From Cymbomonas tetramitiformis (lineage: Eukaryota; Chlorophyta; Pyramimonadophyceae; Pyramimonadales; Pyramimonadaceae): 64,000 nt of DNA. The stretch's first letter is position 1. Every line of letters starts with the position of its first letter. The stretch is taken from positions 17,248 to 81,247 of the forward strand of contig LGRX02033513.1 in assembly GCA_001247695.2 (NCBI GenBank). The letters run 5' to 3'. Positions 39,179 to 51,234 of this stretch are shown piece after piece. The position numbers and the translations under genes were made by a program. The notes beneath the pieces are model-generated. The model searched no databases. It was not told the origin of the DNA and saw nothing but the letters and a program-made list of their open reading frames with translations.

Positions 39179-39424
39179 GGGCCGAGGACTGATGCGGCAC
39201 ACCCCCTTCTTTCATCCTAGGGCCGAGGACTGATGTGGCACAACCCCTTCTTTCATCCGAGGGCCGAGGACTGATGCGGCACAACCCCTTCTTTCATCCG
39301 GGGGCCGAGGACTGATGCGGCACAACCCCTTCTTTCATCCGAGGGCCGAGGACTGATGCGGCACACCCCCTTCTTTCATCCTAGGGCCGAGGACTGATGT
39401 GGCACAACCCCCTTCGTTCAGAAC
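39179..39424. repeat. 41-bp minisatellite, six copies
   Basis: The unit starts GGGCCGAGGACTGATG and ends CTTTCATCC; starts at 39179, 39220, 39261, 39302, 39343 and 39384. Confidence 0.95.
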
Positions 39425-39679
39425 CTGCTTTCCTCGAAGCTCACAACTCACTATCGCCGCATTGTGCAAAACTGCGGGATGGCCACGCAACAACATCGCT
39501 CGATCTGCTGTCTCGCCCTTGCCACTCAAACGTCTCTCGCCTACCCCCCCTCCCCCCCCGGGCCACTCCCAGACCTGTAGTACTTGAGTTTTTTCTTGGT
39601 GGACTTGCTCAGGTTGTTAACGTGAACCTTGAAGGTGTCCTCCACGTTATGGCCACGTAGCACTGCTCTTGCCCATCCG

Positions 39680-40335
39680 AGGGGACATCCCACGGTCAGC
39701 ACATCAATCAGGGGGGGCCTCCCACGGTCAGCACGTCATCCGGGGGACGGGCTCCCACGGTCAGCACATCAATCAGGGGGGCCTCCCACGGCCAGCACGT
39801 CAATTATGGGGGCCTCCCACGGTCAGCATATCACCATTGGGGCCTCCCACGGTCAGCATATCATCAGGGGGGCCTCCACGGTCAGCATATCAATCAGGGG
39901 GGCCTCCACGTCACACATCAATCAGGGGGATCAGCACGCCAATCAGGGGGGATCAGCACGCCAATCAGGGGCCCTACGGTCAGCACATCATCAGGGGGCC
40001 TCTCACGGTCAGCACGTCAATCAGGGAGCAGATCCCACGTCAGCACATCAATCAGGGGCTCCCACGGTCAGCAGTCAATCGGGGCTCCCAAGTCAGCACA
40101 TCAATCAGGGGGGGCCTCCCACGGTCAGCATATCAATCAGGGGGGGCCTCCCACGGTCAACATGCCAATCTAGGGTGAGAACTACGGTCAGCACATCGAT
40201 CCAAGGTGAGAACTACGGTCAGCACGCCTATCCGGGGTGAGAACTACGGTCGGCACGCCAATCCACGGTGAGAACTACGGTCAGCACGCCAATCCAAGGT
40301 GAGAACTACGGTCAGCACGTCAATCCGGGGTGAGA
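39680..40335. repeat. irregular ~30-bp minisatellite
   Basis: Units around CCACGGTCAGCACATCAATC with variable G-runs, changing at about 40160 to GGTGAGAACTACGGTCAGCA units. Length variation breaks any frame. Confidence 0.9.
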
Positions 40336-40429
40336 ATTACGGTCTGCATTTGCATGTCGAGCATCACATCGGTGTATGCCAAGGCACAGCAACCTGAAAC
40401 GAGTAGCCCTTTACCGAAGCCCAAATTCA

Positions 40430-40800
40430 CTCGCTCCTACACCATGCTCTTCGTAGTGTGCCCAGTGGAATGCACCTCGCACGATAAGCTGACGATTGAG
40501 CTGAGGACTGAGAGCTTAGAACCTGCAGGTTTGATGTTACCGAACCAGATATAATCCAAAGCGAAGTGGATAAACTCCACCCCGTACCTGCAGTCCGCCC
40601 GGTCATAACCCAGCCAGCCATCGAACGTATAGGCAGGGGGATACCCTTATTTCTTTTGCTGTACCCTTATTCAATATGATACGCGCAGCTACTATGCCAG
40701 GTGTCATTTGATACTCTGATGATACGGGAATGCCGAACAAATTGAATGCGTATTGTTTCATTTTCGTGGTGTCGCCTATAACGTCCAAATCAGCTATTCA
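40430..40800 (-). other. coding-looking segment, minus strand, unidentified
   Basis: Two neighbouring stretches read as coherent protein on the minus strand: KQYAFNLFGIPVSSEYQMTP (about 40640-40780) and YGVEFIHFALDYIWFGNIKP (about 40510-40575). AG/GT candidates lie at their edges. I do not recognise the protein. It could be an intron-containing gene or a decayed fragment. Confidence 0.25.
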
Positions 40801-41056
40801 CCACACCGATATCAAATAAGCGTAAAGCTTTAGACGAGCGCTCATACCGGCCTCAATGGCAGTGCGTGCAGAGCAACCTGGGCTTCCCGGCTGGAAATGA
40901 AGGTTGCACATGTTTAAACAGGCTACGAAACCACGTGAGGCTCACACAATCCTCTCCTCCTGCACTCAAGCCAAGTCGAACATCTAAAAAGGGCGCCGTG
41001 AAGAGGGGGGGCTGAGGCATCGTACACACCAGATCGCACGGGGAACGCCCCGCTTC

Positions 41057-41432
41057 TTGTTGCGAGAGCCGAAGTCGTACACAATGCATGTCTCTCCTGC
41101 AAGAACCCCACATCAAGTGAGCATCCCGTTAATTGTGAGCTGGCCTGCTGGTGCCATAAAATACTTTGATGCTGACCAACGGCTGGCACGTCGGATGTTA
41201 GAGAGGAGGTTTGCCAGTGTCGCCACACCCCGGCCCTGCAATACGAGTCGGGCTGCCGGCATTGCCGACCCCCAGTCCGGTTCTCAAAGCTAACATCTTC
41301 CAGGTGGAAAATGAGCCGCCGCCCACTTGGCAGCCTCCGAGCATGTGCCATGCTATCAGCGCGCCAAGTCGGCCAAGAAACAAGATTAATGTGCTCGTTG
41401 GCCCGTTTTTTCCGCACAAGTGGCGCCGATAA
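41057..41432 (+). CDS. candidate last two exons of an unidentified gene
   Basis: A frame ending SYTMHVSPARTPHQ stops at donor CAA/GTGAGC (exon end 41116). TTCCAG precedes 41304-41432, which encodes VENEPPPTWQPPSMCHAISA through LVGPFFPHKWRR and a stop. Both junctions are phase 0. No known domain; the reverse-strand frame over the same region is probably the shadow. Confidence 0.25.
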
Positions 41433-41499
41433 ACATCTCCGAGTTGGGGAACTGTCGGGGTAAGTCTGATGGAGGATATGATCCACGATCCCTGTCCGG

Positions 41500-41700
41500 G
41501 CCGCACTACTATTCGTTCGTGAGTCCTGCCCGAGATGCACTATCATTAGTTCACGAGCTCTGCCGGAGCCGCACTGCTATTGGTTCGTGAGCCCTGCCCG
41601 AGATGCACTGCTATTGGTTCACGAGCCCTGTCCAAGCCGCACTGCTTTTGGTTCGTTAGTACTGCCGGTGCCGCACTGCTATTGGTTCGTGCGCCCTATC
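41500..41700. repeat. short degenerate tandem repeat
   Basis: About five copies of a unit of roughly 36-40 bp containing GCACTGCTATTGGTTCGTGA. Confidence 0.75.
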
Positions 41701-42079
41701 CGAACTGTCTTGCTACTGGTGTGTAAACGGCAGAGCACTAGCATACCATTAACGGCTGCCAGGGTGTTGTGCTTTCCACCAATTCGACAAGCGCCTGAAC
41801 GGGTCGTGCACCAGACTGGGCGGCCAGGCATTGTCCTTGGGGTCTGACCTAGAGCCAGAGACAAGAGGAAAGTGGAGTCGAGCCCGTTTAGCAGCTGCTC
41901 GAAGTTCTGCTGCTCGCACGCAGTAGACTGGAAGAGAACTCCCCGATTCCGAGTCGCAGTTAGCACGAGGCAGGAAGCCTAGGTCTTCTTAAGTACCGAC
42001 GTGGCGGCGAGCAACGAAAGAACACAGCAGAATAGGGTAACAGGAGGCCAGCACGATATGCTTTGCGTCTTAACTCTCC

Positions 42080-42900
42080 TTTACTTCCAGGGGAACGAGT
42101 AAACACCTGTATTCGTACAAACGTATAAGGGAGACCAAGATCCTGGAGAACAGGCAGTGCTTCGATCCTGCGGGTTTCCGTACCGTGTATCAGTCACACG
42201 TACGTGGGGAGAAACCGTGAAAAGCTTCAACGGTGCGGCACCGATATGCCCTCTTGGGATGCCACAGCTTGTGCGGCCTTTATAAGTGAGTAGCTTACTA
42301 TCCTGGTCCAGGGACATGACGTACAACATAAGCTGCAGAAATCATTCATGCAGGGGAAACAGTTCAGCCTGGCTTCAACGGTACTGCCTCAGGAGGCTGA
42401 AGATTCGTTCCTCCAAAGCTGGTTTTCCATAGCGTACTAATGGAACTGGTTAGTGGGACCTAAACTGTCTTCAATCGAGAAATGTACACGCGAAGGTGGC
42501 GAGTATGACTTTAATGCGGTGTCATGAGAGAGCAAGATACCCGAGTACATAAATGACGGGACGAACCCGTTTGTGAGGTTGATGAAGTGTCTTGCAGACG
42601 TGAGGAACGCAATGCCTCGTTCTTTATCAGACGCACTGCAAGTGAAACGCCACACACAGACCAAACCTGACATACACGTGTAAACGAGCGTAAATAGCTG
42701 GAATCGTCTTCATAGTCAACTTTAATTGTCGATCTTATGTCGTGAAATAAAAGCTTTTGCAACCAACCCGTCTCATATAAGCCGAAGGGATTCACTAGGA
42801 CCAACCACATAACTGCTGGTGCACTTGACGGGAGAAAACTTATGGAAATCCAGTCCCTGAGTGCACAACTTTTCCCAATTGCTTGAAGGCAGTACCGCAC
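42080..42900 (-). other. coding-looking segments, minus strand, unidentified
   Basis: Overlapping minus-strand frames give coherent stretches: VNPFGLYETGWLQKLLFHDI near 42770, HFINLTNGFVPSFMYSGILL near 42570, and MLYVMSLDQDSKLLTYKG near 42300. They may be exons of one gene with the segments at 40.4-40.8 kb, but I could not join them with convincing introns and do not recognise the family. Confidence 0.25.
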
Positions 42901-43697
42901 GAGGATGAAACGCCTTGCTGAGCTGTCAGGGGTTGCAAGCAGACGACACCGAATCGCGATAATACAATTTTAACATCTGTCTCGTGGACTGAGGTCGTGT
43001 GTCATGCGCCATCGCGCATAAGTAATATTTCATACCTTTCATTCGCGCAGCAGAAAACATCCTGACTGTTCACGCCTTGCGCATTCAGTCGATTTTTCGA
43101 AAGGTGAGCTGAACGCAGCGTGGAAAATGCGCTCGCAGAGTGCCTTCGCAGCCGGAATGAACTCAATCGTCGGGATGATAAGTGCAAACTGCCAATACTC
43201 TGGGAGAAGTGAAGATGTGTATCGGTATCAAGTGTAGAAAACACATTTTGAATCACAAGTCTTGGGAACCTGAAAAGCATGCTCCCTGTCGGTGCGCACA
43301 GACGTGTATGCTCCTCGAATCAGAGGTTTTGAATCGTTTCACATAGAGATTAGCGCTCTTTGCGAAACCGCAGAAAAACTTTGAACGCAGGTGAACATCA
43401 GTTCGCAGGGATACATCAGTTGAGTGCAACTCGCACGAGGCCTCACAAAAGAATGTTTTCGTTCTCTGTGGGGGGTTTGAAGCCTTTTTCCCTTTTTTTT
43501 TTTTTTTTAGGTCTGTGGGGATCAATATTCAATATTTCATATGTACAAATTTGCTGTCGATCAATAACAATATTTCGATTACTGTAATCGATACTATCGA
43601 AAATATTGAATATCGTTCTCTCACAAGTCAGAGCCTCCGGACGCGGTGATTTTCTCCCGGTTTATCGATTTTTTAAATTTTCTGTGGTAGTCCGGAG
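42901..43697. other. intergenic, with poly-T tract
   Basis: No supported gene. A T-run lies at about 43490-43509, and an inverted ATATTTCGATTAC/GTAATCGATA pair near 43570-43600. Confidence 0.4.
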
Positions 43698-43705
43698 GTT
43701 ACGAG
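43698..43705. other. hAT target-site duplication GTTACGAG, left
   Basis: Identical to 46302-46309, directly outside the CAGTGATGAC termini. Confidence 0.9.
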
Positions 43706-44204
43706 CAGTGATGACATTATATTGAATATAATGTCGACATTAGCAGTAGCAGTAGTTCGATCGACACGACAGTAACATACACAGTAGTTCAACAGTATAT
43801 TGGCGACATTATATAATGCTGAATAGAATGTCGGGAACATTATATTGGACATTATATAATGTGACCCTATATAATGTCGAAAATATGTTATTAAACAGTA
43901 GTTTGGGCATCATATCGATACCTTATATCGACGAAAACGGCATGCATCTCCGCATAATATGTTATGTTAGTGCAAGTACATGGTATGTTAGTGCAGGTAC
44001 ATGTTATGCCAATGCGGTTAGTTCAATTGGTGCAGGGACATGCTATGTCTGTGCGATATAATGTCATGACTGGTGTTATATTCACTGTATTGATGACAAA
44101 AGCAGCTGCTATTTATCATATAACCATATAAATAGTCAGGCACGATATGATATATCACATCTATGGCGTCCTTAGGATCATACGTCTAAAGTGAACAAGG
44201 CACT

Positions 44205-44771
44205 CTATGCATCAATGTCATCTTCTTCCTCAAGGAAGCCCGCCTCACGGAGCTCAACCTCGTGTTCAACCACTGCCGATTCCTCATTCTTGGCCAGGTG
44301 ATCCCAATCAACCGCGGGGTCCAAGTCAACCCCTTCCAGAGCAGGCAACTTGTAGGTTGGGTCATTGGGGTAGTTCTTGTAGATGTTGACGATCTCATTG
44401 AGAGCTTCAGGTGAGAGACGTGTACGTCGTAGGCCCACAATCAAACCAGCAATGCTGAAGATCCTCTCGCACTCAATCTGGGAACCAGGGATACCGAGTA
44501 TGGCGCGAGCGACAGGAGCGATGAAGGGGAAGTTCTTCTCATTCAGAGACCACCAAACTAGCACACCACCAACTTTCTCGATATCCTCCAAGGAAATGCG
44601 CAGACCTCGGAACTTCTTGAGTTCCGCCACCATGTCCGGCATGCAATTTGAGCCCACGCAGAAAACGAAACGTTCGAAGATTTGAAACATGAAATAGAGC
44701 GCAACGCAGGGCGCCACATATTCTGAGTCCGAGTTGCAGGATAGTAAGTAGCCACGCAGCAGCCGTAACAA
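44205..44771 (-). pseudogene. hAT transposase, C-terminal fragment
   Basis: About 188 residues with the hAT C-terminal dimerisation region: VWWSLNEKNFPFIAPVARAI, GSQIECERIFSIAGLIVGLR, RTRLSPEALNEIVN. An acidic tail ends EEEDDIDA. The BED zinc finger and most of the catalytic part (about 400 or more residues) are missing. The listed start is a non-ATG codon, so this is a 5'-truncated remnant. The reading frame itself is intact, so the deletion may be fairly recent. Confidence 0.85.
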
Positions 44772-44833
44772 TTATTTTTTCACTTGAACAACCTTGCAGC
44801 TGGCTGCTCCCGTGCGGGTTCTTCCCCTCCTTC

Positions 44834-46013
44834 CTATGTTCGGATAAACGTGACCCCCCCGGACGTAATTTACGCGTATTTGCGTGTTTCCGGAGTTTTG
44901 AGATTTACCCGTAATACGTAATGCACTATGGAGAAAATAGCATTACATCCCAACGGACATATTCACATATAATGAGAGAAAACCCTGCAATAATGACATT
45001 TCTGATTACTTATCTACGGAATTTATTCACGGTAACCTTCACACATTTCGACACTAGGCATTTGGCATTAGGGCCCCCAACATATGAACATAGAACATAC
45101 GGTACGGAAGTACTCGAGTGCAGGACACAGGAGTCAGCGAGGAGAGCGGGTATCAGCGAATCAGCCAGTGGGCCCAATGCAGGTAGACGAATCCATTGCA
45201 AATTTGAAATACTGTATTCAAATATGAGGAATTAATCTGCCACTATTCACGGAGAGACTGACTCCCCCCCCCACTATAAGGTGGGGGGCCTGTCTCTTGC
45301 TGTTCCCCTTCGGAGAGTGGTGTCACACGCAACATCAGTCTCGGTAGCTCGGAAAACACAGATGCATAAAACCCCTAAGTCTTTTATGTGATTATTTTAG
45401 TATTCCGAAAGCGAGTGTTCACTAACTGTGCATTCTGTGATAGATATATATCTGCCTATATATATATATATATATCCCCCACCAGCCCGAGAATCTCACT
45501 TCTTAATTTCTGCAAAATTATTTCTGCAAAATAATTCATATGCATCGATGCGACATGCAATAACGAAGCACGTAAGGAAGGAAAGCAACTACGCAAAGTT
45601 GTGGTGCATAGGCGATAAATGTACGACTGTGATTCAACCTAACTACCTATCTACCTAACAAGTGAAAGGAATAGGTGCACGAATGGCGCGCCCAGAGACT
45701 GCAGACACACGAGTGGGCTCCACTTGTTCAGGCGCCACGCGGCTAGTATGTTGCTCCTGGATGCTTCCCCAAGTCCTAGGTTTTCCGTTTTGTGTATGAG
45801 ACGTTCTGTTTTCTGTTTTGTGTGTCGACGGTAGATCGATATCGCAGGCCAACCAGATCCCTGGGAGGGCTTGGAGGGCTCGAAATGACGTAAAATCGCG
45901 ATTTTACGTGGTACACGTAAAATAAGGCCGAAATCGAGGCTCGTGTACATTACGCGTATTTACGTGTTTCCGGAGTTTTGAGATTTACGCGTAACGCGTT
46001 TATCCGAACATAG
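44834..46013. mobile_element. nested hAT-type MITE
   Basis: 17-bp inverted ends CTATGTTCGGATAAACG (44834-44850 and 45997-46013). A perfect 8-bp duplication CCTCCTTC flanks it (44826-44833 and 46014-46021). A ~50-bp subterminal block containing CCGGAGTTTTGAGATTTAC appears near both ends in direct orientation. A perfect 22-bp palindrome (ACGTAAAATCG and complement) lies at 45888-45909. There is no transposase. Confidence 0.9.
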
Positions 46014-46301
46014 CCTCCTTCAACCCGAACTCAGAATGCCGAAGACGGCGTTGCGTGCTCTTTATGAACTAATGTGCGAACTAATGTTCGAACCACTGGT
46101 TCGAACATTAGTTCGAGCATTATATAATGTCCGATCAACTAATGTTCGATATAATGTTGTGAACCGTAGATTGAACATTATATAATGACGTCGAACTAAT
46201 GTCGTTTCAGATTTGTCCTATCTAATGTCACCTACATATCAATGGTCAATATAATGTGACATTATATAATGTCACATTCAATATAATGTGCGTCATCACT
46301 G

Positions 46302-46309
46302 GTTACGAG
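46302..46309. other. hAT target-site duplication GTTACGAG, right
   Basis: Partner of 43698-43705. Confidence 0.9.
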
Positions 46310-46868
46310 CTGCTTTCCATCGCTTTCTGTCGAGAATCGCGCGATCGGCCGCGCAGCGGCCGAAGCTCGTACTGCAACCTCTGGCTTGCGAGAGTATGAA
46401 TATCGATACCACCTCGGTCACGGCTTATTGCGAGGCCTCGAGCAATCGCGTATATCGCAGCTCACACAACATTTGAACATACTAGGCGGATCGATTTCAA
46501 AAGGAGATCTCCACTACAGTGAACACTCGATTTTAAGAAAACAGGAATTTTAGGTCAGCCTAGCAAATTTCTTATTTATATAGAGATCTTAAATATGGAG
46601 TGTTATGTGTTAAATATTGTGAAGAAATCAAAAAAGCTGGCTACTTTCTTATTGGCGGGTTTTCTTATTACTGAGTGATTACTGTAGCCCATCTGACCGT
46701 AGGATCATGTGCGCGACAGTGCTTCGCTTTTTGCATCCCAACATGCCATGCCATAACGCGAGGGTGGCGTCGCGATAAATGTACGCGACTGCAGTGGCAC
46801 TGTCATCGTTAGCGTCTGGCGATCGTGAGATCGGAAGTTCGTCTGTGTCGCCCGTTGGGATTCGCGCT

Positions 46869-46900
<32 letters not shown>

Positions 46901-48154
46901 TTCAAGCCTGCGGCGCTACCCTAGCCGCTGCCACACCAATGAGTGAAATACATGTTTCGCGAGGTATTTCACGTGAAATTCGATTACGGTACCTTACTTA
47001 CTCTCTCTCCATCATGATTCTCAGGAGCCCCGTTGAATTAACGAGGAATTCACGTGAAATACATCTCCCACGCGAATTCGCAACGGAGATCCCTTTATAT
47101 AAGAACCTACTATACGCGCCCCCTACGATCCACATTCTACCCGAGTGATATGCCATTTTTGGGATGGCATGCGGACATCCCCAAAATGACGGGAGTATCA
47201 TCGCCTCGCTTTGTCGGGAATGGTAGTTTCGAATCGACGATCGAGTCAGTATCGCTCCCCCTTCGCGTCGTGCCGACTCCGCCGGCACTTCCGCTCGGGC
47301 TCGATGGTCATTATGCCAATGACGACCATTGTAATCGAAAATGTACCCCGCCGCCCTTTTCGACACGGGGGAAGCGAGGGGGCGAGAGGACTCAGAGCGA
47401 ACGATTTGCCACCCATTATTCCAACATATGCAATTCGAAACGCACTGTCGCCATGATCATGTAATCCGAACTAATCGTCTATCAGCCAGCAACCTCGACG
47501 ACTTCATATCCTGCCTTTCGTCTGGCTGAGTGAAACTACCAGACAACAAACAGAGAGTTGCTTCCTCTCGAGTAAGTTGTCACGCAACTTTTCGCCAGAT
47601 TTTCAACCTTTTTCACAAATCGAGCCATGCGTTATCTTACAACAAGTTTATCCTCATTAATTGCGTTCAATAATACAGCTTTGCTCAAACAAACGACGCC
47701 GGTAAGCTCTTACCGTTGACGATCGGTCCCTTCCAGCAGTTTGAGCGTCTGCGCCGCTTGGCGGAGCAGCCCTGGCAAGGAGGAAAACTTGACACTGAAA
47801 AAAACTAAGCGTTCTTGTGTCGAAGGTATCTCATGCAATCGTACAAGAAGCATATTTTACTCATTGGCTTCGATCCACTTCTTACACCCCATCGCACGCT
47901 AGCTGGTGTACGTTTTGTTCAGTAACATCAAATGATGGATCTTCACCAAAATATGCCAGGTGTGCCGCTCGCATCATATCATGCTTTCTAGCGTAGTTTT
48001 GATCACCGGAAGGACTCTAAGCGTGCGGAAGATTAAAGTCTGAATTGAAGTTTTAATGATCGCCGTATGGCGCCCTACGGCACAGCCCACAGCATGTCGT
48101 CTGACGTGACAGCCACAACTACCTCGTATCACATCCAATGTGTATGTCGTTTCC
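46310..48154. other. intergenic region, no supported gene
   Basis: Contains a (CTG)n/(ATG)n trinucleotide run at about 46872-46900 and a perfect palindrome ATTTCACGTGAAAT near 46970. Frames here lack domain or splice evidence. Confidence 0.4.
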
Positions 48155-48158
48155 TTAA

Positions 48159-48768
48159 CACCTAAATGACGAATCGCTATACTGCTGGTACTGAAGCTGT
48201 TTTCCAGGTAAGTGGTTTTCACGTTTCCGGCGATAACTCGAGTTCTAAACATCCATTTGCTACGATTCTTCGCCCACCTTATACGATGGAATCATGCGGA
48301 TGCCATGGCGCCATGCTATCACCCACACCGTGCGTGCATACCTCAATATATGTGACCCGCATTCCCCACACTTAAGGAAATCCGACTGAACCCATTCCTG
48401 GGGGCATTTGCGATCATGCGCCATGAGCTTGGCACCACTATTGGCTTCCTGTTATGAGTGGGCGAAGACTTATCATGTTGCATACCAATGGGGAAAACTA
48501 GTATGTACTTAATTTGAGGCCTTTAGAGCAATCTGTATAGGGCATACTTTTATCGTCTACCAGTAGGCCACCCCTGTTATTTTCTGTAAGTTTCTTGCTC
48601 CATATATCTTGTTTGATGGCCTTTGCATAGTTGAGGGACCTTGCTTAAGTCTCAAATATGGACATCAATACTTCATACATGTCAAATAGTCTACCAACGT
48701 AGAAGATATTGCAGTTTCCGCGCTCGTACTGCTGCTATACTGCTGAAAACGAATTCGCCATTTAGGTG
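48159..48768. mobile_element. piggyBac-like MITE, second copy (610 bp)
   Basis: Inverted ends CACCTAAATGACGAAT and, inwards from the right, CACCTAAATGGCGAATT. Flanks are TTAA (48155-48158) and TTGA (48769-48772), that is, a TTAA duplication with one substitution. The interior aligns by eye along its whole length to the outer parts of the element at 4487-6175, and it lacks the nested insertion. Confidence 0.75.
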
Positions 48769-48772
48769 TTGA

Positions 48773-49897
48773 CGAGCATAGTACTATCATCACGCGTAAA
48801 TCGCCCGCAGCAGCAAATGATGCGTCAGCGAACGCAAGGTAGCAGATTTCGTTACACGCATGTCATTGCATCACGCATTCGTTCATCCAGCCATATGCGG
48901 GCCATCAGTTGGCATGTCCCCGATATGTCAATAACAAAAAAAAAACGCATCATATTAAAATGGTAACCAATCGGCATTCGGGTATATTATACCTCATCGC
49001 CGTATATTTAGGGTACCGTTATGTAATCATCGCGATATGCCCTTATCTCAGTTTTTAATTGTCTGCCATCACGCATCAGGATTTAACGACTGATCACCTA
49101 AGTATATGCCTACGGTTTCAATCGCATTATATTGCTAAAAGATGGATTTACTATAATGTCGCATTCGTTTCAACACGTTGTCTGTGGTGTCGGTACCGTG
49201 CATCACGTTTCCACCGACGCAGTCGTGCAAGTCGCAATGTGTCACTTTCATTCTGCAAGTGCATTGTATATAGTTTTTATTGGCGGCGGTATTGGCCTGC
49301 GATGACCATTGGATATTGCACAATGTGTAGTGCAAATATGCATTCTCCCTATCGACCACCCACATGCGGTTCATGGACGAATTTGGTAATCCCGGCTTCG
49401 GGCCGAGTACCTTATGTATGGCGATGTCAAAAACAGCAAAACCAATTCCCCGCTCTTGAACTTAGCAACAGCGCACATTAGGAGCGCGCGCTTGTTTCTG
49501 GCCACTGGGGTCGCAACCCCTGCTGCCTAACTTATCCTGGGTTGGGGTGCATGAAAATACACAGCTCAAATCGTCCAACAGCTCTAAGCCGAGCCATATT
49601 GCCAATCAAATATATCATGCGTTGTCCTGGAGGACGGGGTCATGCCCATGCTGTTGTGATTTGTAGTGTGTTTGTCTGCTCATCCCTGGACGATTTCTTT
49701 GGCACCAGAAAGCCATAGAAGATCAGCTACACTATGCATGTGTAGTCTGTGAAGCTTATTCTTGGATCGATTTCTCTGGCACCATGTAGCCACAGAAGAT
49801 CCGCTACACTATGTACCCACACCGGGGATGCAATAATTCAGCACACATTTCGGGATGGCGTGTGCTGATCTGAGTGTGGGAGTGTGGGCTTTCACAG
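48773..49897. other. intergenic region, no supported gene
   Basis: An A-run lies near 48935. The segment TGTAGCCACAGAAGATCCGC near 49783-49802 is a near-repeat of the one near 49710 (AGCCATAGAAGATCAGCTAC). No coding evidence. Confidence 0.4.
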
Positions 49898-50097
49898 CAG
49901 AAGCTTCGACGAGAAGCCGAGGAGCACCAGCAGACGTTGGTGCAGGCCACCTCTATTGCCAAAGAGCATATCAACCACCTGAGCAATATGAAGGGTGCGG
50001 GTGTGGATATCACCAAGCTCGTGATGGGTCAGCTGCAGGCACAGACACGTAATGTGGCGAATCGCAAGCCATACAAAGTCGTGCAAAATCCAAACAG
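49898..50097 (+). CDS. candidate single exon, coiled-coil-like, unidentified
   Basis: A frame after TTTCACAG encodes QKLRREAEEHQQTLVQATSI, then KEHINHLSNMKGAGVDITKL and QLQAQTRNVANRKP, and stops at donor AACAG/GTGTCG in phase 2. The heptad-like, Gln/Glu/Lys-rich character suggests a coiled coil. No partner exon was found nearby, so it may be a fragment. Confidence 0.35.
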
Positions 50098-50550
50098 GTG
50101 TCGGGCCTCACAACGTGAACTTTCATTTTTGCAGAGCAATCGTATTTACTTCGCATGTGTCACGGATGAGCTACTCAATCTTCTTGGTAGTCTTGCATTG
50201 TGAGTGAAGCAGCGGTGTGCAGGAGCTTGCCAAAAATTGTTTTTTTTATTTTCATGCGCTAAAGTGTGTCTGCAGGCACAGTGAGGTGCTTTGAATGAAA
50301 GGCTAGTGATCTGATTTGGATATGTGGATATGAATGTGCGATTTGCAGTGGGTAATTTCAGTGACATTTTCCGAGAATTGGAGGCAGAAGTGGCTGTAGA
50401 CTCAAAGTTGTGAGGTATCAAAGGGACTGGTAGCAAGCGGGATCAAACGATGCACAACTACAATTTAGATAGTTATAGAATTTCAGTGATAGGATGATTA
50501 GGCGTCTGACGCAGTATAGTCGGACTGATAGACTGCGAAGCATAACACGA

Positions 50551-50910
50551 TAGTTAACACGAATTTTTCATTCTCACCCATTGGGATTTCTTTTAATTAT
50601 TTTTGTGGGAAAAGGCGCAACGGGAATTGAACCCTGGTCTCCCGTGTACATGACGTGTATGTTACCACTACACTATTGCGCCATATTTGATGTTAATTAT
50701 CCCCCCATTTATATACATTGTTTTTCAAGCGATCTATAAATTGAATTATAGACGATCTGGTACCTCTTTCGAGCCCGCTGGATCTGTAGTCGACGTCGAG
50801 GGCTATCGTGCGAAACACGTCCCAATGACTGCCGCAACTCAAAGTTAACACGAATTTTTCATTCTCACCCATTGGGATTTCTTTTAATTATTTTTGTGGG
50901 AAAAGGAATA
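50551..50910. repeat. pair of ~64-bp direct repeats
   Basis: The stretch from AGTTAACACGAATTTTTCAT to TTTTTGTGGGAAAAGG occurs at about 50551-50615 and again at about 50843-50907. The first copy abuts the tRNA-like sequence, the second does not. Confidence 0.9.
50614..50682 (-). tRNA. tRNA-like sequence (tRNA or pseudogene)
   Basis: On the minus strand: a perfect 7-bp acceptor stem (GGCGCAA / TTGCGCC), an A box TAGTGTAGTGG and a B box GGTTCAATTCC that fit the eukaryotic consensus, then a T-run as terminator. Against function: 69 nt only, a mismatch in the anticodon stem, loop CATGTAC without U33, and a weak T stem. The anticodon cannot be assigned safely. Confidence 0.5.
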
Positions 50911-51234
50911 AAATTGGAGTGAAAGCTCTACTAGTGGTGGGATATATTATGTGATTCTTTGTTGGCCAATTAACGGTTATGACAAAACTAATCTACGAAT
51001 ACTGATAGATTAAATACAAACAAACGGAAGGCAAAGCACATGGAAACAGCCATCATGGAAACAGTAAACAGCCATCACTATTTATAATCTTAAGAGTTCA
51101 CTCCAAATCGATTTGTGCACAGCAACATTCTGTAGCAACTTCTTGCAACAATCGTGTCACTTAATCTGGTTGGAAGGTTTCGTCCAAGGGGTGGGCACTG
51201 GCTGGCGGCAGCCCATGCAAACCAGCGGTTTCTT

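Larger units (their letters stand above)
43706..46301. mobile_element. hAT DNA transposon, internally deleted, with nested MITE
   Basis: Terminal inverted repeats are CAGTGATGAC at 43706-43715 and its complement at 46292-46301; they fit the hAT CAGTG-type terminus. The flanks are a perfect 8-bp duplication, the hAT size. Subterminal regions are full of CATTATATAATGTCG-type short palindromes (43710-43880 and 46110-46285), as expected for transposase-binding repeats. It carries a truncated transposase and a nested 1.18-kb element. Confidence 0.9.

Noticed and set aside
39179..40335. CRISPR-like regular repeats
   Set aside because: The 41-bp and ~30-bp repeats are head-to-tail with no spacers.
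40923..41546. Minus-strand 207-codon frame
   Set aside because: Overlaps a plus-strand candidate exon with splice sites and has no recognisable composition or domain.
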